Positions 11,029-23,151 are shown, numbered from the stretch's first letter. The stretch: 64,000 bases of DNA from Sepiola atlantica (GCA_963556195.1 OY744516.1:36182778-36246777); one strand, 5' to 3'. Numbers and translations are program-made. The notes: a model not told the origin generated them from the letters alone.

Positions 11029-11263
11029 TAATATTAAGCAAATTTAAATACAGCAAATAATTGAACCACTACCATTTTGCTTCAAACACATACACAAAAG
11101 AATCGATTTTAAACAAAAGTTCTAATTTAATCACAATTTGCCATGTAGATCAATTGCGGTTAAATTAGAACTTTTATTTAAAGTCTATTCTTTTGTGTAT
11201 CTGTTTGAAGCAAAATGGTTTAGTGGTTCAATTATTTGCTACATTCAAATTTGCTTAATATTA
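11029..11263. repeat. 235-bp foldback element
   Basis: The left arm, 11029-11138 (taatattaagcaaattt at the outer end), is about 90% complementary to the right arm, about 11152-11263 (aaatttgcttaatatta at the outer end). Internal landmarks mirror each other, for example ccattttgcttcaaac against gtttgaagcaaaatgg. The loop is only about 13 nt. Non-coding; the transcript would form a long hairpin. Confidence 0.9.
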
Positions 11264-11289
11264 TGTATGACCTTTAGTTTTATTTATCT

Positions 11290-11486
11290 CCCTCCTGCTG
11301 TGGGGATTAAAAAGCCAACACCCAAGAGGTTGAGTACTCTGGTCTACAAAAATGCCCTAGCAGCCCTGCCAGCATTCCATAGTAGGGGCACATCAGGCGA
11401 TTAGCAATAAACTAACCCTTTCTCAAAGCACAAAAAGGTAAAACCTGGGAGGGTAGAACTCCTAGAACTGCACGAAACCATAGCTC
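11290..11486 (-). mobile_element. U2-headed SINE, long form, old copy without head
   Basis: Diverged minus-orientation body matching 62561-62932: aaaagccaacacccaagagg, gagtactctggtc, taggggcacatcaggcg, aagcaataaactaac, cctgggagggtagaactcct, agaactgcac. It retains the ~33-bp segment (agtgctcactttctcggg in the 62.8-kb copy) that the copies at 34.6 and 53.3 kb lack. The U2 head is not recognisable beyond 11486. Confidence 0.75.
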
Positions 11487-13079
11487 AGCCCAGCAGAGCA
11501 GGACGAGAAGATGTCACAACTGCCCACTCTGTCGGACTGATCGCCAAGGACGTATCCTCGACTGGTATGAATTATTGTGGCCAATTCTTTTTTACTTTAG
11601 ACATAAATTTTGTTACCATGAAATGTTTTCAAGTACTTTATTCCCATACCAAAATAGCTTGTATGCTAGTTGGATACATCTTAGCAACAGTAAAGTTTCA
11701 AAAGTTTAATTTTGAAAATTAAATTTGCTTGCACACGTCTTATTTACTTGTTTCTTTTCAGACATACTTCCATATTGTCTGTTCACTAAAACTTTCAGAA
11801 ATAACTAAAGTGAACTTTATTTTGTTTCGATTGCTTCATTACAGGGTACAAAAACATTATAGTCTAATATACTTAGTACCTAGAGCTGATGAAGATTTTG
11901 GTGTTATGCATGTATAGGTTAATGTTTTATTCATTTAAAAAAAATTATTTTAGCGTTTAAACTTTTAGTTTTTTTAAAGCCATAACAATTGATGATTGAT
12001 GTTTTAAAATACTGTGGATCAGTTAACAGAAAAAAATCATTTGTCTGATTTTGTTTTTTTGAAATTCATTTTAACTTTTTGAAGTTCCCGATATTCCATC
12101 TTGTGAGTGGGTGAACTTTTGGTAGTAGGGGGATTGTATTTTAAAAGATCAAAGCCTGACCAAACCCTTCCCGCCCTGATCTATCAACATTGGCTATAGT
12201 ACTGTTTTTTTTTTTTGGGGGGGGTTGTCATTAGTATGTATAAAGTAAGTAATATTTACAAATTTCACCAATTTATTAATAAGAGGATAATTTGGTTGTG
12301 ATCTGTTTGACAAAATGTAAACACATACAGCAAATCAACATAGCATGAACCCAACCAGGGATGGGTATTCTTCTAGTATGTAAAGAGATATTTATATTGC
12401 TGAAAAGTGAAAACTCTAAACTTTCCTCATCAAGTGAGTGAGGTGGTCTTGTCAGCGTTCTGTGCATTCTTGTCATTTTTGGCCGGACTAAAGATTTGCT
12501 CTTTTTGTTTCACTTTTGACCTTTGATGCCAACGCGCAAACTCTTTAGCTTAGTTTGACATCTTACTGACCTTTTTTTGTAAAAATGTTTCTTCCTCCGT
12601 CACTTTTTATTAATGTACCTATTGATTTATTTTGACAATTTCTTTTTTTTTCTCTCTTCAACAATGAAAGCAATAATGCATTACGATCCACTTTCAGTTA
12701 TTGTCTCTCTACAAGGAGATTGTTTAGAATGATTTTAAAAAGAAAATGGTTGTATTTCTCGCTCTATTAAGATTTATAATCGAAACATGAGTAAAATGTG
12801 GAGATCATTTGGACATTTTTTCTAGGACTTGGACTTAAAAAAAAAAATTTTTTTCGAAGCAGATATGAATTTAATCTAATTTCATTTTACTTCAGTCGAA
12901 GTTCTCAGAAATCAAGGGGCTCCTTTCTGGGGCTAACACTTGATCTCTACATGTAGACATTCGAATATTCCATGAAAGTTCTCTTTTATCTCTCAAACGT
13001 TGAGTTAGTAAAGAAGTAGAGAACATTAATTTTCCTCTCCCCAACTGACCAGTTAACTATGTTTATAGTATATCTTTCT
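11487..13079. other. AT-rich unannotated DNA
   Basis: No gene seen. It has homopolymer runs at 12205-12227 (T then G) and a GC-richer 11490-11560 that may be further decayed repeat. Confidence 0.45.
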
Positions 13080-13390
13080 CTTGGTCTTATCGAGTTCCAG
13101 GACAAGAATTCATCTAGTCTGGTGGAGCATCCAGCTAAGTGCGGTTACTTAAGAAGGTGCACCATTCCTCGTATGAGCCAGTGTATAGCCGTGTCGAGGG
13201 GATCTTATTTGGGCTTCGAATACTATATTATTTTGAATATTTGGTCAGAGTTTACTTGTCGGGGGAAGTATCCTCATGTCAGGTTGTCCTGACAAACCCT
13301 TGTACAGAGAGACCGAAGACACTCGAGGATGGTGTCTAGTCGGTAATTCAATCTCTCCAGTAGATAATTCAAACTCTCAAATATGTGTGT
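13080..13390 (-). repeat. dispersed repeat shared with 63.2 kb (inverted)
   Basis: The reverse complement matches 63186-63480 along most of its length: ctagacaccatcct, cttcggtct, acaagggtttgtcagga, ctgaccaaatattc, ctatacactggc, acgaggaatggtgcacctt, cttagctggatgctccacc. Both copies have disrupted frames, so no protein is conserved. Family unknown. Confidence 0.8.
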
Positions 13391-15275
13391 GTGTATAAAT
13401 TTTAAAAAAATGTAGATTCTGAAAGAAATGATTTTGGAGAACTTTGTTATACAAAAGAATTCGTTTTTATTGCAAGTTTTATAACACAATCAAAATTAGT
13501 CATTTTTTTTCACAAAATTCAGTTGCATAACCCATATAGCTTTTCAACTTATCAATATCTAATTGTATTATGCAAAGTTAGTAATAATCATTTGTTTACG
13601 ACTACAACATTTTATTTTCGTTATTTTATGGCATTACATCATATGCTTTTGCATTATGCAATGAATCATTGCTGCTGCATTTGTCGTTATCAACACATGA
13701 TTTAGTCATTTTTTTTATCATTGTCAATTTAGAAGTTATTGTGATTCATCATGTAGTGAGTGAGATTTCCAAAATGCCTAAATAAATCCTCACTTTCAGA
13801 AAGCTAAAGATCCTAAATTGCAACCTTACACAATGAGAATTATTTTTAGCCGGCAATTAGACTACAATTATTATAGCAAAACACCTGTGCAAATGACTAC
13901 TGTGAAATAACGAACAACCTGGCATTTTTAAAGACCCTTTTTAAGTCCTCTGCATGAGATGATTAGTTTGGGAAACACATTGCTACAAGTTTTCCATTTA
14001 AAAAAAAAAAAAAAAAAAAAAAGTATATTGATGCAAATAAATTTACAATGTCGTTTATATTTCCCTATTAATCCTGTTTTATTCACTTTGTATGTGAACT
14101 ATCATATGCAGATATTCATGAGTAAAAATGCTGTTTTTATAGTCCGAACCTGTTCTTCTGGAAGAATAAAGCTTACATTGATGCTTGAGGTTTTCTATTT
14201 GGTAAATATAGACTTTTTTTGACGAACGGTCTGATTTACAGTAAAAGTGACGTGTACATGTTTCATTTTGCTTAATTGCATTCAAATGGGTTACTTTAGA
14301 AGTCATAAAAGTTATAAATGTAGTCTGAAAAGTATTAAGCTGTATTATTTTAGAGTTGGGTTTATAGGTAGGAAAAGGTATAAATGCCTCCAAATTAAAT
14401 TTATTTAAAAATTAAATTCAATCGGATTAATATCTCTGTGCTTGTTTGCATCATCCTCAGAATATTGTTGCTCAACAACAAATTTCTTATTCATTTTTTT
14501 TAAAAACATTTCTAATGCAAAGGTGAAAAATCTTGAAGAGTAAATCAATATCAAACAAGAAATGTCAGAGTGTTAAAAATAATTCTCCCAAAATATTGTT
14601 CGGTGAACTTGTGTAGGTTGGTTACAAATTAAATCTAATTTAGGACTGTAAAATTTAAAGATTCACATTTTCATTTCTTTTTGCAGTCCATTGTCTTTTC
14701 AATGTAAAAATGAATTAGATTGCATTCTTTGTTGGAATTTAAAAAAAATATTATTTAATACATTAAGAAAATATGAAATGTCTTATTAGTAAACATGCCA
14801 AACATTTCAGCATAAATTTTACCTATATATATATATTTTTTTAATTTATATTTTCTATTTTATGTCTGAAGAGATTACTATTGCTATTTCCTTTTTCTTT
14901 TTTTCAAATCTGCCTCAAAACATGTCACGACATGTAGGCTGAATAATTTCTTAAATTTGCCTCAAACTTTTTCTTCAATTATCTGCCATAATCCATTTTC
15001 TTGTACACTTATCTGTTATGTCTTTTTTTTAATAACTTTTCTTTCTCTTTTGTGATTTGTTTAATTGATTGATTCTTGATACATAGTTGCTTCAGACACT
15101 TTTGTTCAGCCAGCCTAATTACCAGGTTTCTTTTGAGTTAAGAGATTCTAACTTTGAGTAAAACAATTCTACTTCCTAATCAAACATTTAAGTAAAAAAC
15201 AAGTTATTTAGAATTGTGATGTTTAAAAAAATAATATTTTATTTAAATTATTTTTTTTATGTTAATCAAATTGAG
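13391..15275. other. AT-rich unannotated DNA
   Basis: No gene seen. It contains (GT)n at 13385-13394, a poly-A run at 13999-14021 and a short (TA)n at 14824-14836. Open frames in the region read through homopolymers and have no motifs. Confidence 0.5.
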
Positions 15276-15480
15276 TGTTTAGGGAGTGATTAGAGTAAGA
15301 ATGTTTTGATCACTGGGACATGAGTTTGATTCCACCCAAGGTTTCATCCTTTAATATTTAGATAAATGGGTACCAGTTTAATTGTAGGACTCAGACTGTT
15401 TTTACACATGAGAAAAGAGTGGCACTCTTTCCATGTGTATAAATTTTTGAAAAAGGTGCCTTTGAGTTGCCCTCAACTAT
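15276..15480 (+). mobile_element. tRNA-derived SINE
   Basis: gggagtgattagagtaag (A-box-like) and gacatgagtttgattccac (B box) lie about 35 nt apart, followed by a body with ggtaccagtttaattgtagg. The SINE layout is clear, but I cannot tie the body to the other SINEs here. Confidence 0.55.
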
Positions 15481-16124
15481 GGTAATTCAATTTAATTTTT
15501 AATTGAATTATGTTTTTAAAATTCTTATTTGATGTTTGAAGGTTACAAGATGCAATATTGAATTCCAATTTTAAAGACTTTTAATGACATTTTTGTATCG
15601 CATTTTTTTTTTAATCCTCTCACTTTTTGGTGCTTTTATATAAAAATGTTTATTTAAGTGGAATCTGCAATCATGTTGGATTTAGTATGTTCACTTATGC
15701 ATTAATGACATTGAGGTGGGAGTGGGGGGTCGTATGATCTTTCAAATTCCTTGGGTAAAGTAGCAATTCAATGAAGACTTCACAAAATATATTTCTTATT
15801 AAATAAACCCCCAAGGCATTAAAAATAGTCCCCTTCTTCCCTGTAACAGCTTTTTGTTTGAGCATTTTCATCAATACTACTTATGGCAGGGAGAGTTATT
15901 TCCTTCTCAACCCAAGTTTGTTTTTGTAAACAAGTGGGATTTTTTTTTTTACACCCCCCCCCCAAAAAAAAATAAAAGACTGATCTTTTGTGATTTGCTT
16001 TGTTGTGATACAAAGAAAAAAAAAAACTCAATGAATCTGGCATGTCATTACTTTTTGACCGGCTTGATGCTGATTGGTTTCCCCCACCTCACCTCTCTCC
16101 CTATTCTTTTTAAAGCCAGCTACT
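15481..16124. other. AT-rich unannotated DNA
   Basis: No gene seen. Homopolymer blocks (T, C, A) at 15940-15972 and poly-A at 16014-16026 create spurious open frames on both strands. Confidence 0.5.
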
Positions 16125-16200
16125 CTCAGAAAGGACCACATTAAGGTTGCCAGTATCCTTTGTGAGAGTGGTGCTTTAGATCCAACAGGACTCTAACAGT
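16125..16200 (-). mobile_element. SINE fragment, same family as 43.5 kb
   Basis: aaggttgccagtatcc and gtgagagtggtgctttaga parallel aaggttgccaacatcc and gtgaaagtggtactgtgga at 43540-43570. Only the body is retained, not the A box. Confidence 0.55.
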
Positions 16201-16605
16201 ATCCCCCCCTCTCATTTTGTTACTATAAATTTTACATTTAGTGTTAGACTCATTAACTCTCGTTAAACGTTTGATCAGACTTTTCATCTTAAGCTGAGAG
16301 AAATTTACTCTGAATGTTTATCTTAACAAGTACATCCTTAATAACTTTTGCATGGATGTAGCCCTTTTTTTTTTCTTTTTCAAACGTTCTTAACTTTATC
16401 AGACGCTGATTTTATTATTTAGCACTTTCTCTCCATTTTCAACACTAAAATGATTACTTAACTTTTTTGTCATCACCCAATATAATTTGGGTCACTTTTG
16501 ATAAAAAAAAAGCTTGTGTGACAATCTATTTTTAAAAAAATCCAGTCATTTTGAAAAGAGGTTAAGGATATATAATAGAAATGTTAATGGCCGGTTTTAT
16601 CTATA

Positions 16606-18082
16606 ACTAGCTGACTTTGCCAGCTTGCTATCCCTTCGCAAAGTTTACTACTCGAAATATGTGAAGCCAAAATGTTAAATAATAAACATTTCATTCATAA
16701 ATTTATTGTAAACATAGAACAAAACTTTTGCATTTATTCATATTAATAAATATTAACATTTTAGTACTTTTGATACAAATTTATATATCTTTAATAAGAC
16801 ACAGTCCAGAAATGAAAAGAAATCACCACTACCAACGCTCCGATCTCCACTTTGTCCCAGTTGAAATGAATGGCTCTCCCTTTGAGGAAGCCCACTGCTT
16901 TGATAAGTTCCTTCTCTTCAGACTTGAAATGGAAGACTTACATCAAATCCGTTGCTACGGTCGCTGGAAAAATGGTTGGATCATTCTACCGCTCCAGAAA
17001 GTATCTTATGCCCGACGCAATCCTCTACCTGTACAAGAGTCAAATGCACCCTAAAATGGAGTACTGCTGCCACATATGGGGAGGTGCCGCTCAGAGCACC
17101 CTTTCCTGCCTTGACAGTACAAAACCAACTTCGAAATCTAGTGGGGGATGCCCTCTTCTCTTCCCTACAATCATTCTCTCACAGAAGAGATGTTGTTAGT
17201 CTTTCTTTGCTCTACCGTTTTTTTCATGGCAGCTGCTCGACTGAGCTCAAATCTATGGTCCCCCTCTTGTAAAACATTCACAACTAGAACCTGCCTAGCT
17301 ACTACCACTGTCAATGATTCCCCTTTCTTCCTCTGTGTGCCCAAGACGAAAGAAAACTTCCATGGGGTGAGATTATTTCCTAGAACTGCCCGCCTGTGGA
17401 ACAAAGTGCAAGGAGCCTGCTTCCCAGTCTACTACAATATATTTGTCTTCAAGTCCAATGTAAACAAGTTCTTGTTGACCCGTCCCCATAAATAATCAAT
17501 TTCTGCCTTACTACAATCATCGTGCTTGTGATCATGATGTTGTCTCACTGTCCACCAGTCAAACTCTTTAACCCTTATCCTCGAGTGGTCTTTCTCCTTG
17601 ATAAGCGGTGACCTTTATTGTAAAAAAAAAAAATTTAATTCGCTTGAGCGATTCTGTGTGTTTGTGCTCTTTTTTCAATGTAAATTTTTTTATTGTTTTT
17701 AAATTCAGTGTTGTTGGTTATTAACAGGAAGGAGCAGTGTCACCATCTCCCCTTTCTCTGTGACGTCGCTAACGGGAGGGAGGGAGAGAGAGATGGAGGG
17801 AGGGAGGGAGAGAGAGAGACGGAGAGAGGTCAGTCACCTTCTCTGTCTGAACTCTTGCTTATGCCTCGTCTATTTTTCTTTCTAGTTTAATTTAAATTAC
17901 CTCTCTTGAAAATTAATCAAAACATTTTAAGAAAGAATTTATCCTTTTTAAAAAAAATTCTTATTACATCACTTTAATTACTGTTAATATCGACAAAAAT
18001 ATTGCATATATATATATGAAATGATTAAATTACGAATGAATAACACCAAGCATTAATTTATTATAAACTGTTCAAAATATAG
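16606..18082 (+). mobile_element. ACTAGCTG-type repeat, copy 1, split by a LINE
   Basis: Segments 16606-16825 and 17633-18082 match 46924-47534 in order: actagctgactttg, ccaaaatgttaaataat, tattaacattttagta, cagaaatgaa | ttaattcgct, gctaacgggaggg (GA-rich), agaactcttgctta, attactgttaatat, attgcatatatatat, attacgaatgaataacac. The sequence between them is a LINE 3' fragment absent from the other copy. No coding capacity of its own. A GA-rich microsatellite at 17775-17828 belongs to the element. Confidence 0.85.
16826..17632 (+). pseudogene. LINE 3' end (jockey/CR1-like), inserted in older repeat
   Basis: 5'-truncated LINE. Pieces in shifting plus frames give SDLKWKTYIKSVATVAGK, GSFYRSRKYLMPDAILYLYK, MEYCCHIWGGAAQSTLSCLD, LCSTVFFMAA, FPRTARLWNKVQGACFP and FKSNVNKFLL, ending with a stop near 17495. 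This is the familiar region after the RT catalytic core of jockey-superfamily LINEs. The catalytic motif itself is missing. Frameshifts separate the blocks, so the copy is dead. A poly-A tail (17622-17633) marks the 3' end. It disrupts the repeat whose intact version lies at 46924-47534, so it inserted after that repeat had spread. Related fragments are at 51076-51330 and 55863-56095. Confidence 0.9.
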
Positions 18083-19589
18083 TGATGTGAATGAGCCATC
18101 CAAAGTTCTGTCTTTGGCTTTTTATCTCTATGATATATACAGTATTTCAAAATATTATGTTATATTGGTTTAAATAGTAGTAACCCGTTTTGATGGTTAT
18201 ATAGGAATGATAAATCTTTCACGTTTGTTTATTTAGATAAGCAAATGCTCCTCCTCCGCTCAAAAATTGAATATCTATACAATATGAGTGATTTCTAATC
18301 TGATGACCACTTTCAAACTTAGGAGTGTGAAATTTGGCAGGAAAGATATCTATTTATGCAGTTTGTTCTAAAAAGCTTCATTTGATTTTATGAGATTTAA
18401 ACTATAAGTAAATGACACAAAATTGTGCAGTTTTTCATACTAACTGGTGCTTAAGTGAACAAAATTATTTTTTTTTGTACATTATTTCAGGTATTAGTTT
18501 TCTCTAAAATATTTTTTGATTAAAAAAAAAAAATTGCTTTGAAGTATTTTGTGGCCCATAGCATTCATTTAAGAATGTGTGCGTCTGTTCTTCTGCAACT
18601 GTTGTCCCAGGATGAGTATTCCACCTATTAAGTATTTTATAGCAGGAATATTTAAAATAGAAACTTGTCATTCAGAATTCTTTCTTTTAATTTATTATGA
18701 CATTGTTGGATGAGTTTCTCTCTTTATTATTGTTTAGAATTGCAAAGTTAGTTTTTTTGTTCAATTTTGCAAGATGGACTATTTAACAAGAAACAATCAT
18801 TCGCTTAGAATTGTGGCTTTTTGTTTATAAAATTACAATTTTATTTCACTTTTATTTTCAATTACAATGAGGACTTGGCACTTTAACCCTGATTATTTTG
18901 TTTATGGAATATTATTTTTATGTTGGCTGGTTGTGTTTTTTTCCTTGTTAAACATGTCAAAAGTTGAAAATTATGACTATTTCAAAAAAGTAAAAAGTTC
19001 ATACTTCTTCCATATTGGAACACAAGGTAACCGGAAATTCTTTGTTCACTTTTAGGAAATTAATTTTTAAAAGTATCTTAGGACTTAAAGGACATAATCT
19101 ATCATGTAAAAGAAAGTTGTGTGTCCGACTGAAAGTCAGAAACTACACAGCATACACTCACAAACCTTACATCATCAAATTCACTGTAACGCTGATTTGA
19201 TGATGGTAAAAAATAACTACTATAACATTCGTTCCCTGAGGATCACCAGGAACCAAATTGGTGCAGGGGTGGGGTAAATATTACTTTTCATTCTTACTAC
19301 TAACTTCAAAAACACTTAAACTAGATCAAACAGTCAGCTTTCTTTTTCTTTCTTTCTATTATATTGAACCAGCTGCCACAGAAGGAGGGAAGTAACTTTT
19401 CTGTTTTGTTATCCATGTTCCTAGCTATGCTAGTAATGTATATGACAAACGTTGCTGTTGAAATAAGTTAATGGCTGTTTGTTTTTTAAAACTTTTCCAT
19501 GGACCTATTATTTTTTCAATTCTTGAAATAAAAAAACCCATCCAAAATTCATTGTTTTATTTATGTACAAGTTTTCAACTTGCACAAGT

Positions 19590-19593
<4 letters not shown>
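18083..19593. other. AT-rich unannotated DNA
   Basis: No gene or assigned repeat. Open frames at 18867-19200 are short and motif-free. Confidence 0.5.

Positions 19594-19623
<30 letters not shown>
19594..19623. repeat. (TA)n microsatellite
   Basis: Pure TA dinucleotide run abutting the left end of the foldback at 19624. Confidence 0.9.
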
Positions 19624-19625
<2 letters not shown>

Positions 19626-19936
19626 CAAATTATTTATTTAGAAACTATATATTACATATTTTAGAGACGTACCCTGGTTTATTTGACATGGGTAGACCAT
19701 TACTGTTTAGAAAAGGCCCTTACAACTCATTTCAAATCTTCAGTGACTTACAAAATGAAGACGGTTTGAAAAATCGTTGGATTCCATTTTTCGAACTGTC
19801 TTCACTTCATGAGTCGCCGAAGATTTGAGATGGGTTGTAAGGGCCTTTTCTCAACAGTAAAGGTCTACCTATGTCAGTGAAACCATAGTATGTCTCTGAA
19901 ATATTTAATGTATAGTTTTTAAATAAATAATTTGTA
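19624..19936. repeat. 313-bp near-perfect foldback element
   Basis: The outer ends are tacaaattatttattta and aaataaataatttgta. The arms stay complementary to the centre: agaaaaggcccttacaact mirrors tgtaagggccttttct, and gaagacggtttgaaaaat mirrors atttttcgaactgtcttc. The apical loop is about 11 nt around 19775. The whole element is therefore one hairpin with arms of about 150 bp and scattered mismatches. No coding capacity. It sits beside a TA run, a plausible integration target. Confidence 0.93.
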
Positions 19937-19999
19937 TTTTAGCTCTTGCATTATTACGATCAGGCACTTGATTTCTTTTCAACATACCCCAATGCACTA

Positions 20000-20000
<1 letters not shown>

Positions 20001-20033
<33 letters not shown>

Positions 20034-20034
20034 A
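20001..20034. repeat. imperfect (TA)n microsatellite
   Basis: tatataatat followed by a TA run. Confidence 0.85.
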
Positions 20035-20227
20035 TGTGAGAGAATTTGAAGATCTAAGTAATTTTCAAACCTGGATACCAATTAATACTACAATAAAGAA
20101 TTTACATTATTAAAGTAGTAAACTTATATATATATGTTTATGGAATCTGATGCTGGAAGAATCAATGGCTCACCATTACCATGCAAAATGTGATGCTCAG
20201 GAGTAAATTGCAAGGTGTTTTAGCCAT

Positions 20228-20276
20228 TGGAAAGAGCCGGCTTTACCCACTAGGGGTGATAGTCGTATAATAAGAA
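20228..20276. repeat. short dispersed repeat, copy 1
   Basis: ggaaagagccggctttaccc then gtgatagtcgtataat, matching ggaaagatccggctctaccc then gatgatagtcatattat at 20965-21016, same orientation. Probably SINE remnants; family unknown. Confidence 0.6.
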
Positions 20277-20964
20277 TCATATTTCATTTTCAATTAATCT
20301 AAATAATCATGTTTTTGTATGAATCTTTGACCAACAGCATGAAAATTATGCAGGAAATGTTCCTTATTAAAATGTGCAAGAATAGTTTTTCTTTACTAAG
20401 ACCATTTCAAGTGTGTTTGTCCAAATGTGCTTCTCCAACATGTAAAACTGAATATAATAATGATTTGTAGTTTTTCTAACATTCTCATTTATATGGATTT
20501 TCAAATTGTTAGCTGTTAAATGTCTAACAAACCTTCATGACCAATTATATCTGCAGTTAACAAAATGCAGTGATGTGTTTAGTTTACGATAGGATGTTAA
20601 TGCAACTCCAATACAATATGCACCATGATTCAAAATCTATTAAAGACATTTAAAAAAAAATTGTTATGGTTTGATCGTTGAGCTTGCTATGTTTGTTTGC
20701 ACCCTTAAACCGTTACAATATTTAAATTTGCATCATCCATAATTGAAATGACACAAATATTCTTAAATTGGGCGAAAGCTTACTCGAATATTTCAAATAC
20801 GAATTTGAGTGCATAATTTTGATCAGAAGAAAATCAGTGTTTTCCTCTAAAATTAATACAGAACATGATCTGTTTTCAAAAATTCTTCAATTAATAATTG
20901 CTGCTTTAATTTCTGCTTTTCACAAAAATGCGATTCTTATACCCAGGCTGGAAGTGAGTAATTT

Positions 20965-21016
20965 GTCTTTGGAAAGATCCGGCTCTACCCACCCATGATG
21001 ATAGTCATATTATGCT
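20965..21016. repeat. short dispersed repeat, copy 2
   Basis: Partner of 20228-20276. Each is preceded by unrelated AT-rich sequence. Confidence 0.6.
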
Positions 21017-21194
21017 TAAACTACAGCTAAAACAAACTATAAATAATTCTGTCTGAAACCATTTTTAGTTGGTTGGCTCAGCAGAAATTCAAATTTCTTT
21101 TTCAAATTTTTTACAAATTAGACAGTTCCTAAATAAAATTAATTTGTATTATTATTTGGACTATAATTCTCTTCTTTGGATGTAATCTCCGACC

Positions 21195-21312
21195 TTCAGG
21201 TGTGTTATTTTATTAATTAGTATCACCTGTAGTGAGAGTTAAACCTTCAACCTCCAGAAGAGTGTGACTTAGAACTGATTATACTTTACACCTTTATCCG
21301 TTGTGCCCCGTG
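21195..21312 (-). mobile_element. tRNA-derived SINE head
   Basis: The reverse complement has gggcacaacggataaagg (A box) and gaaggtttaactctcac (degenerate B box), plus ttctaagtcacactcttctg, matching ttctaggtgcagtcttctga in the 9513 copy. Confidence 0.7.
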
Positions 21313-22019
21313 TCCAAGATGAGAATAGTAGTCCGAATAATACAAATTATCAATCCTCCTCTCAAAATTCCGAACCAAAAATTAATTTTTATTTGCACCA
21401 GGTGTTCTGTGCATTTATTGGTATTTGTCTAATTTTTTTATTTTTATTTTTCAAGCCCTTGTCAGAGAGAAACTCAAGTGAAGTAAATGAGGTACATGTA
21501 TTTTGTTTTCATTTACCTTGAAACACTGCTTGACTAAATCTCCAATTAAAAATCTGATGATTGTGTGTCACTAACAAAACATCTAAAATTATCGGGACTC
21601 TTTTTTTCTTTTCTTTTTCTTTTTTTAAACTTTCATTTGTAAACTTAAAGGATCATATAATCTCACTCATTTTTTTTTTTAAATTTAAAAATAAAAATAA
21701 TCCTAAACCTTCCACTAGAGTTTATAAGTAACCAAGCTAAATATTCACTCAATATTTACTGAAAGACGCAGTAATAAATCATAAAAAAAAAGATCTTTTA
21801 TGTATTTTATTGAACAACTTTTTTTTATAATTTTACTTTGTCCTTTTTTTTTTTTATTATTCGGATTCCTATTCTCACATTGGCTGTCATATTCATGCCT
21901 CAGTAGATGTAACTGCTAACCAAGTTCTTCAGGTGCATCTTTTCAGACTTGGGAAACTATGAATTTCAAACTGAAACTTTTATCTAATTCTCTGGGTATA
22001 AATTTTTCTCATTCCATCA

Positions 22020-22118
22020 GCTATGGATGACCCCAAAAACTTTCAGCCTAATTCTCAGTAGTGCCTTACGTCTACAGTGGCAGCTTGCCTTGTTTGGGGT
22101 GAACTGTTCAAAAAAACG
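22020..22118 (+). mobile_element. LINE 3' tail fragment
   Basis: ccccaaaaactttcagcc, taattctcagtag, ccttacgtctacagtgg and ccttgtttggggtga match, inverted, the 3' untranslated tail at 55863-55950, where it follows LINE coding remnants. Only the tail is present here. Confidence 0.75.
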
Positions 22119-22124
22119 GGTAGA

Positions 22125-22235
22125 ACTGTTAATTTGTTATTCTTAGTTATAAGGATTGAACTTTCAACCTAGGAAGACTATCACTTAGCACTTATTGTTA
22201 ACCAACACTCTTACCCGTTTCACTATGAGTCTATT
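22125..22235 (-). mobile_element. tRNA-derived SINE head
   Basis: The reverse complement has agtgaaacgggtaagag (A box) and gaaagttcaatcc (B box), with gatagtcttcctaggttg between, as in the copies at 9513 and 21195. Confidence 0.65.
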
Positions 22236-22831
22236 GAATCACTTTCACTTTTTTACCTTTGAGAAAGTTATGAATCCATATTTTGTCTCTACCTTTAGAT
22301 TAGGCTAGCTAGACTCTAAAGTCTTTGTAGAGCAACTAGTCTAGGAGAAGGACAACTCTGAAATAACCCCACTCCAACTCTGCTTATCCTGGTATTGTTT
22401 CCTGTTGCCTTGGACTTCTTACTGCTACTGGATTTAATCAGTGTCTGCACAGGAGAAAATGTGGTTGGGGTTAAACACCCTTGCTTCACTAAATCCTCGT
22501 GCAGACACCTTCAGAGGTGATCTATTCTCTCTCTAGATGGATGGTTTTACTAATATATCTAAATAAATAAATGTGAAAGATTTTTTTACATCTATCCTAA
22601 TTATATTAACATCAAAACAAGTTATTTAATTCAATGATACAGCATAAGATTTTTTAATACCATATATATAGTAAACTGCAAATACCCACAAACACTAGTC
22701 TTAATTTGCATATTTATTTTATAAACAGCTTCTAACTAATATTCTGTAATATACAGTTGTAATTTTGCATTGTCATATTTTCTTATATATATGCAAAATT
22801 TTTATCTAATAAATTGTCTGTTGTTGTATTG
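22236..22831. other. unassigned DNA with inverted 'gtgtctgca' pair
   Basis: 22280-22520 is GC-richer than its surroundings and contains cagtgtctgcacagg and, inverted, cctcgtgcagacacct about 70 bp apart. It is probably repeat-derived; no family recognised. Confidence 0.35.
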
Positions 22832-22876
22832 CTGAAAACAGATATTACACTTTGTTCTTAGCCAAAAGGCCAATTT
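22832..22876 (-). mobile_element. isolated U2 head fragment
   Basis: The reverse complement reads ttGGCCTTTTGGCTAAGA then ACAAAGTGTAATATCTGTTT, the first ~40 nt of U2 snRNA with few changes. No SINE body follows. The lack of downstream U2 sequence excludes a U2 gene. Confidence 0.75.
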
Positions 22877-23151
22877 ATTTAGACAAATAAAAATTACCAT
22901 TTCATTTGACTTAGGCATTATACCCTATTTGTTTTGGTGGGGGTCGAATGTCATTTTTGACGAGAACTTTCACCTACTTTAAACTAGACACTAACACCAA
23001 AATACCGTATTCACTCCATGGTTTTAATCCTACTTTGCAACGCCCCTTAGCCAAAATCCCAAGGAACAATAAAAATTATATTTTTAATGGCTAAGCATTT
23101 TTAAATGAATGAAAAAGAAAGATTTAATCTATTATTGTATTATTTTTTAAT

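Noticed and set aside
13059..13339. Two plus-strand open frames of 66-77 codons
   Set aside because: They lie on a dispersed repeat, and the frames are not conserved in the copy at 63.2 kb.
15819..16144. Overlapping open frames on both strands
   Set aside because: Driven by poly-T/poly-C/poly-A tracts, and part overlaps a SINE fragment.
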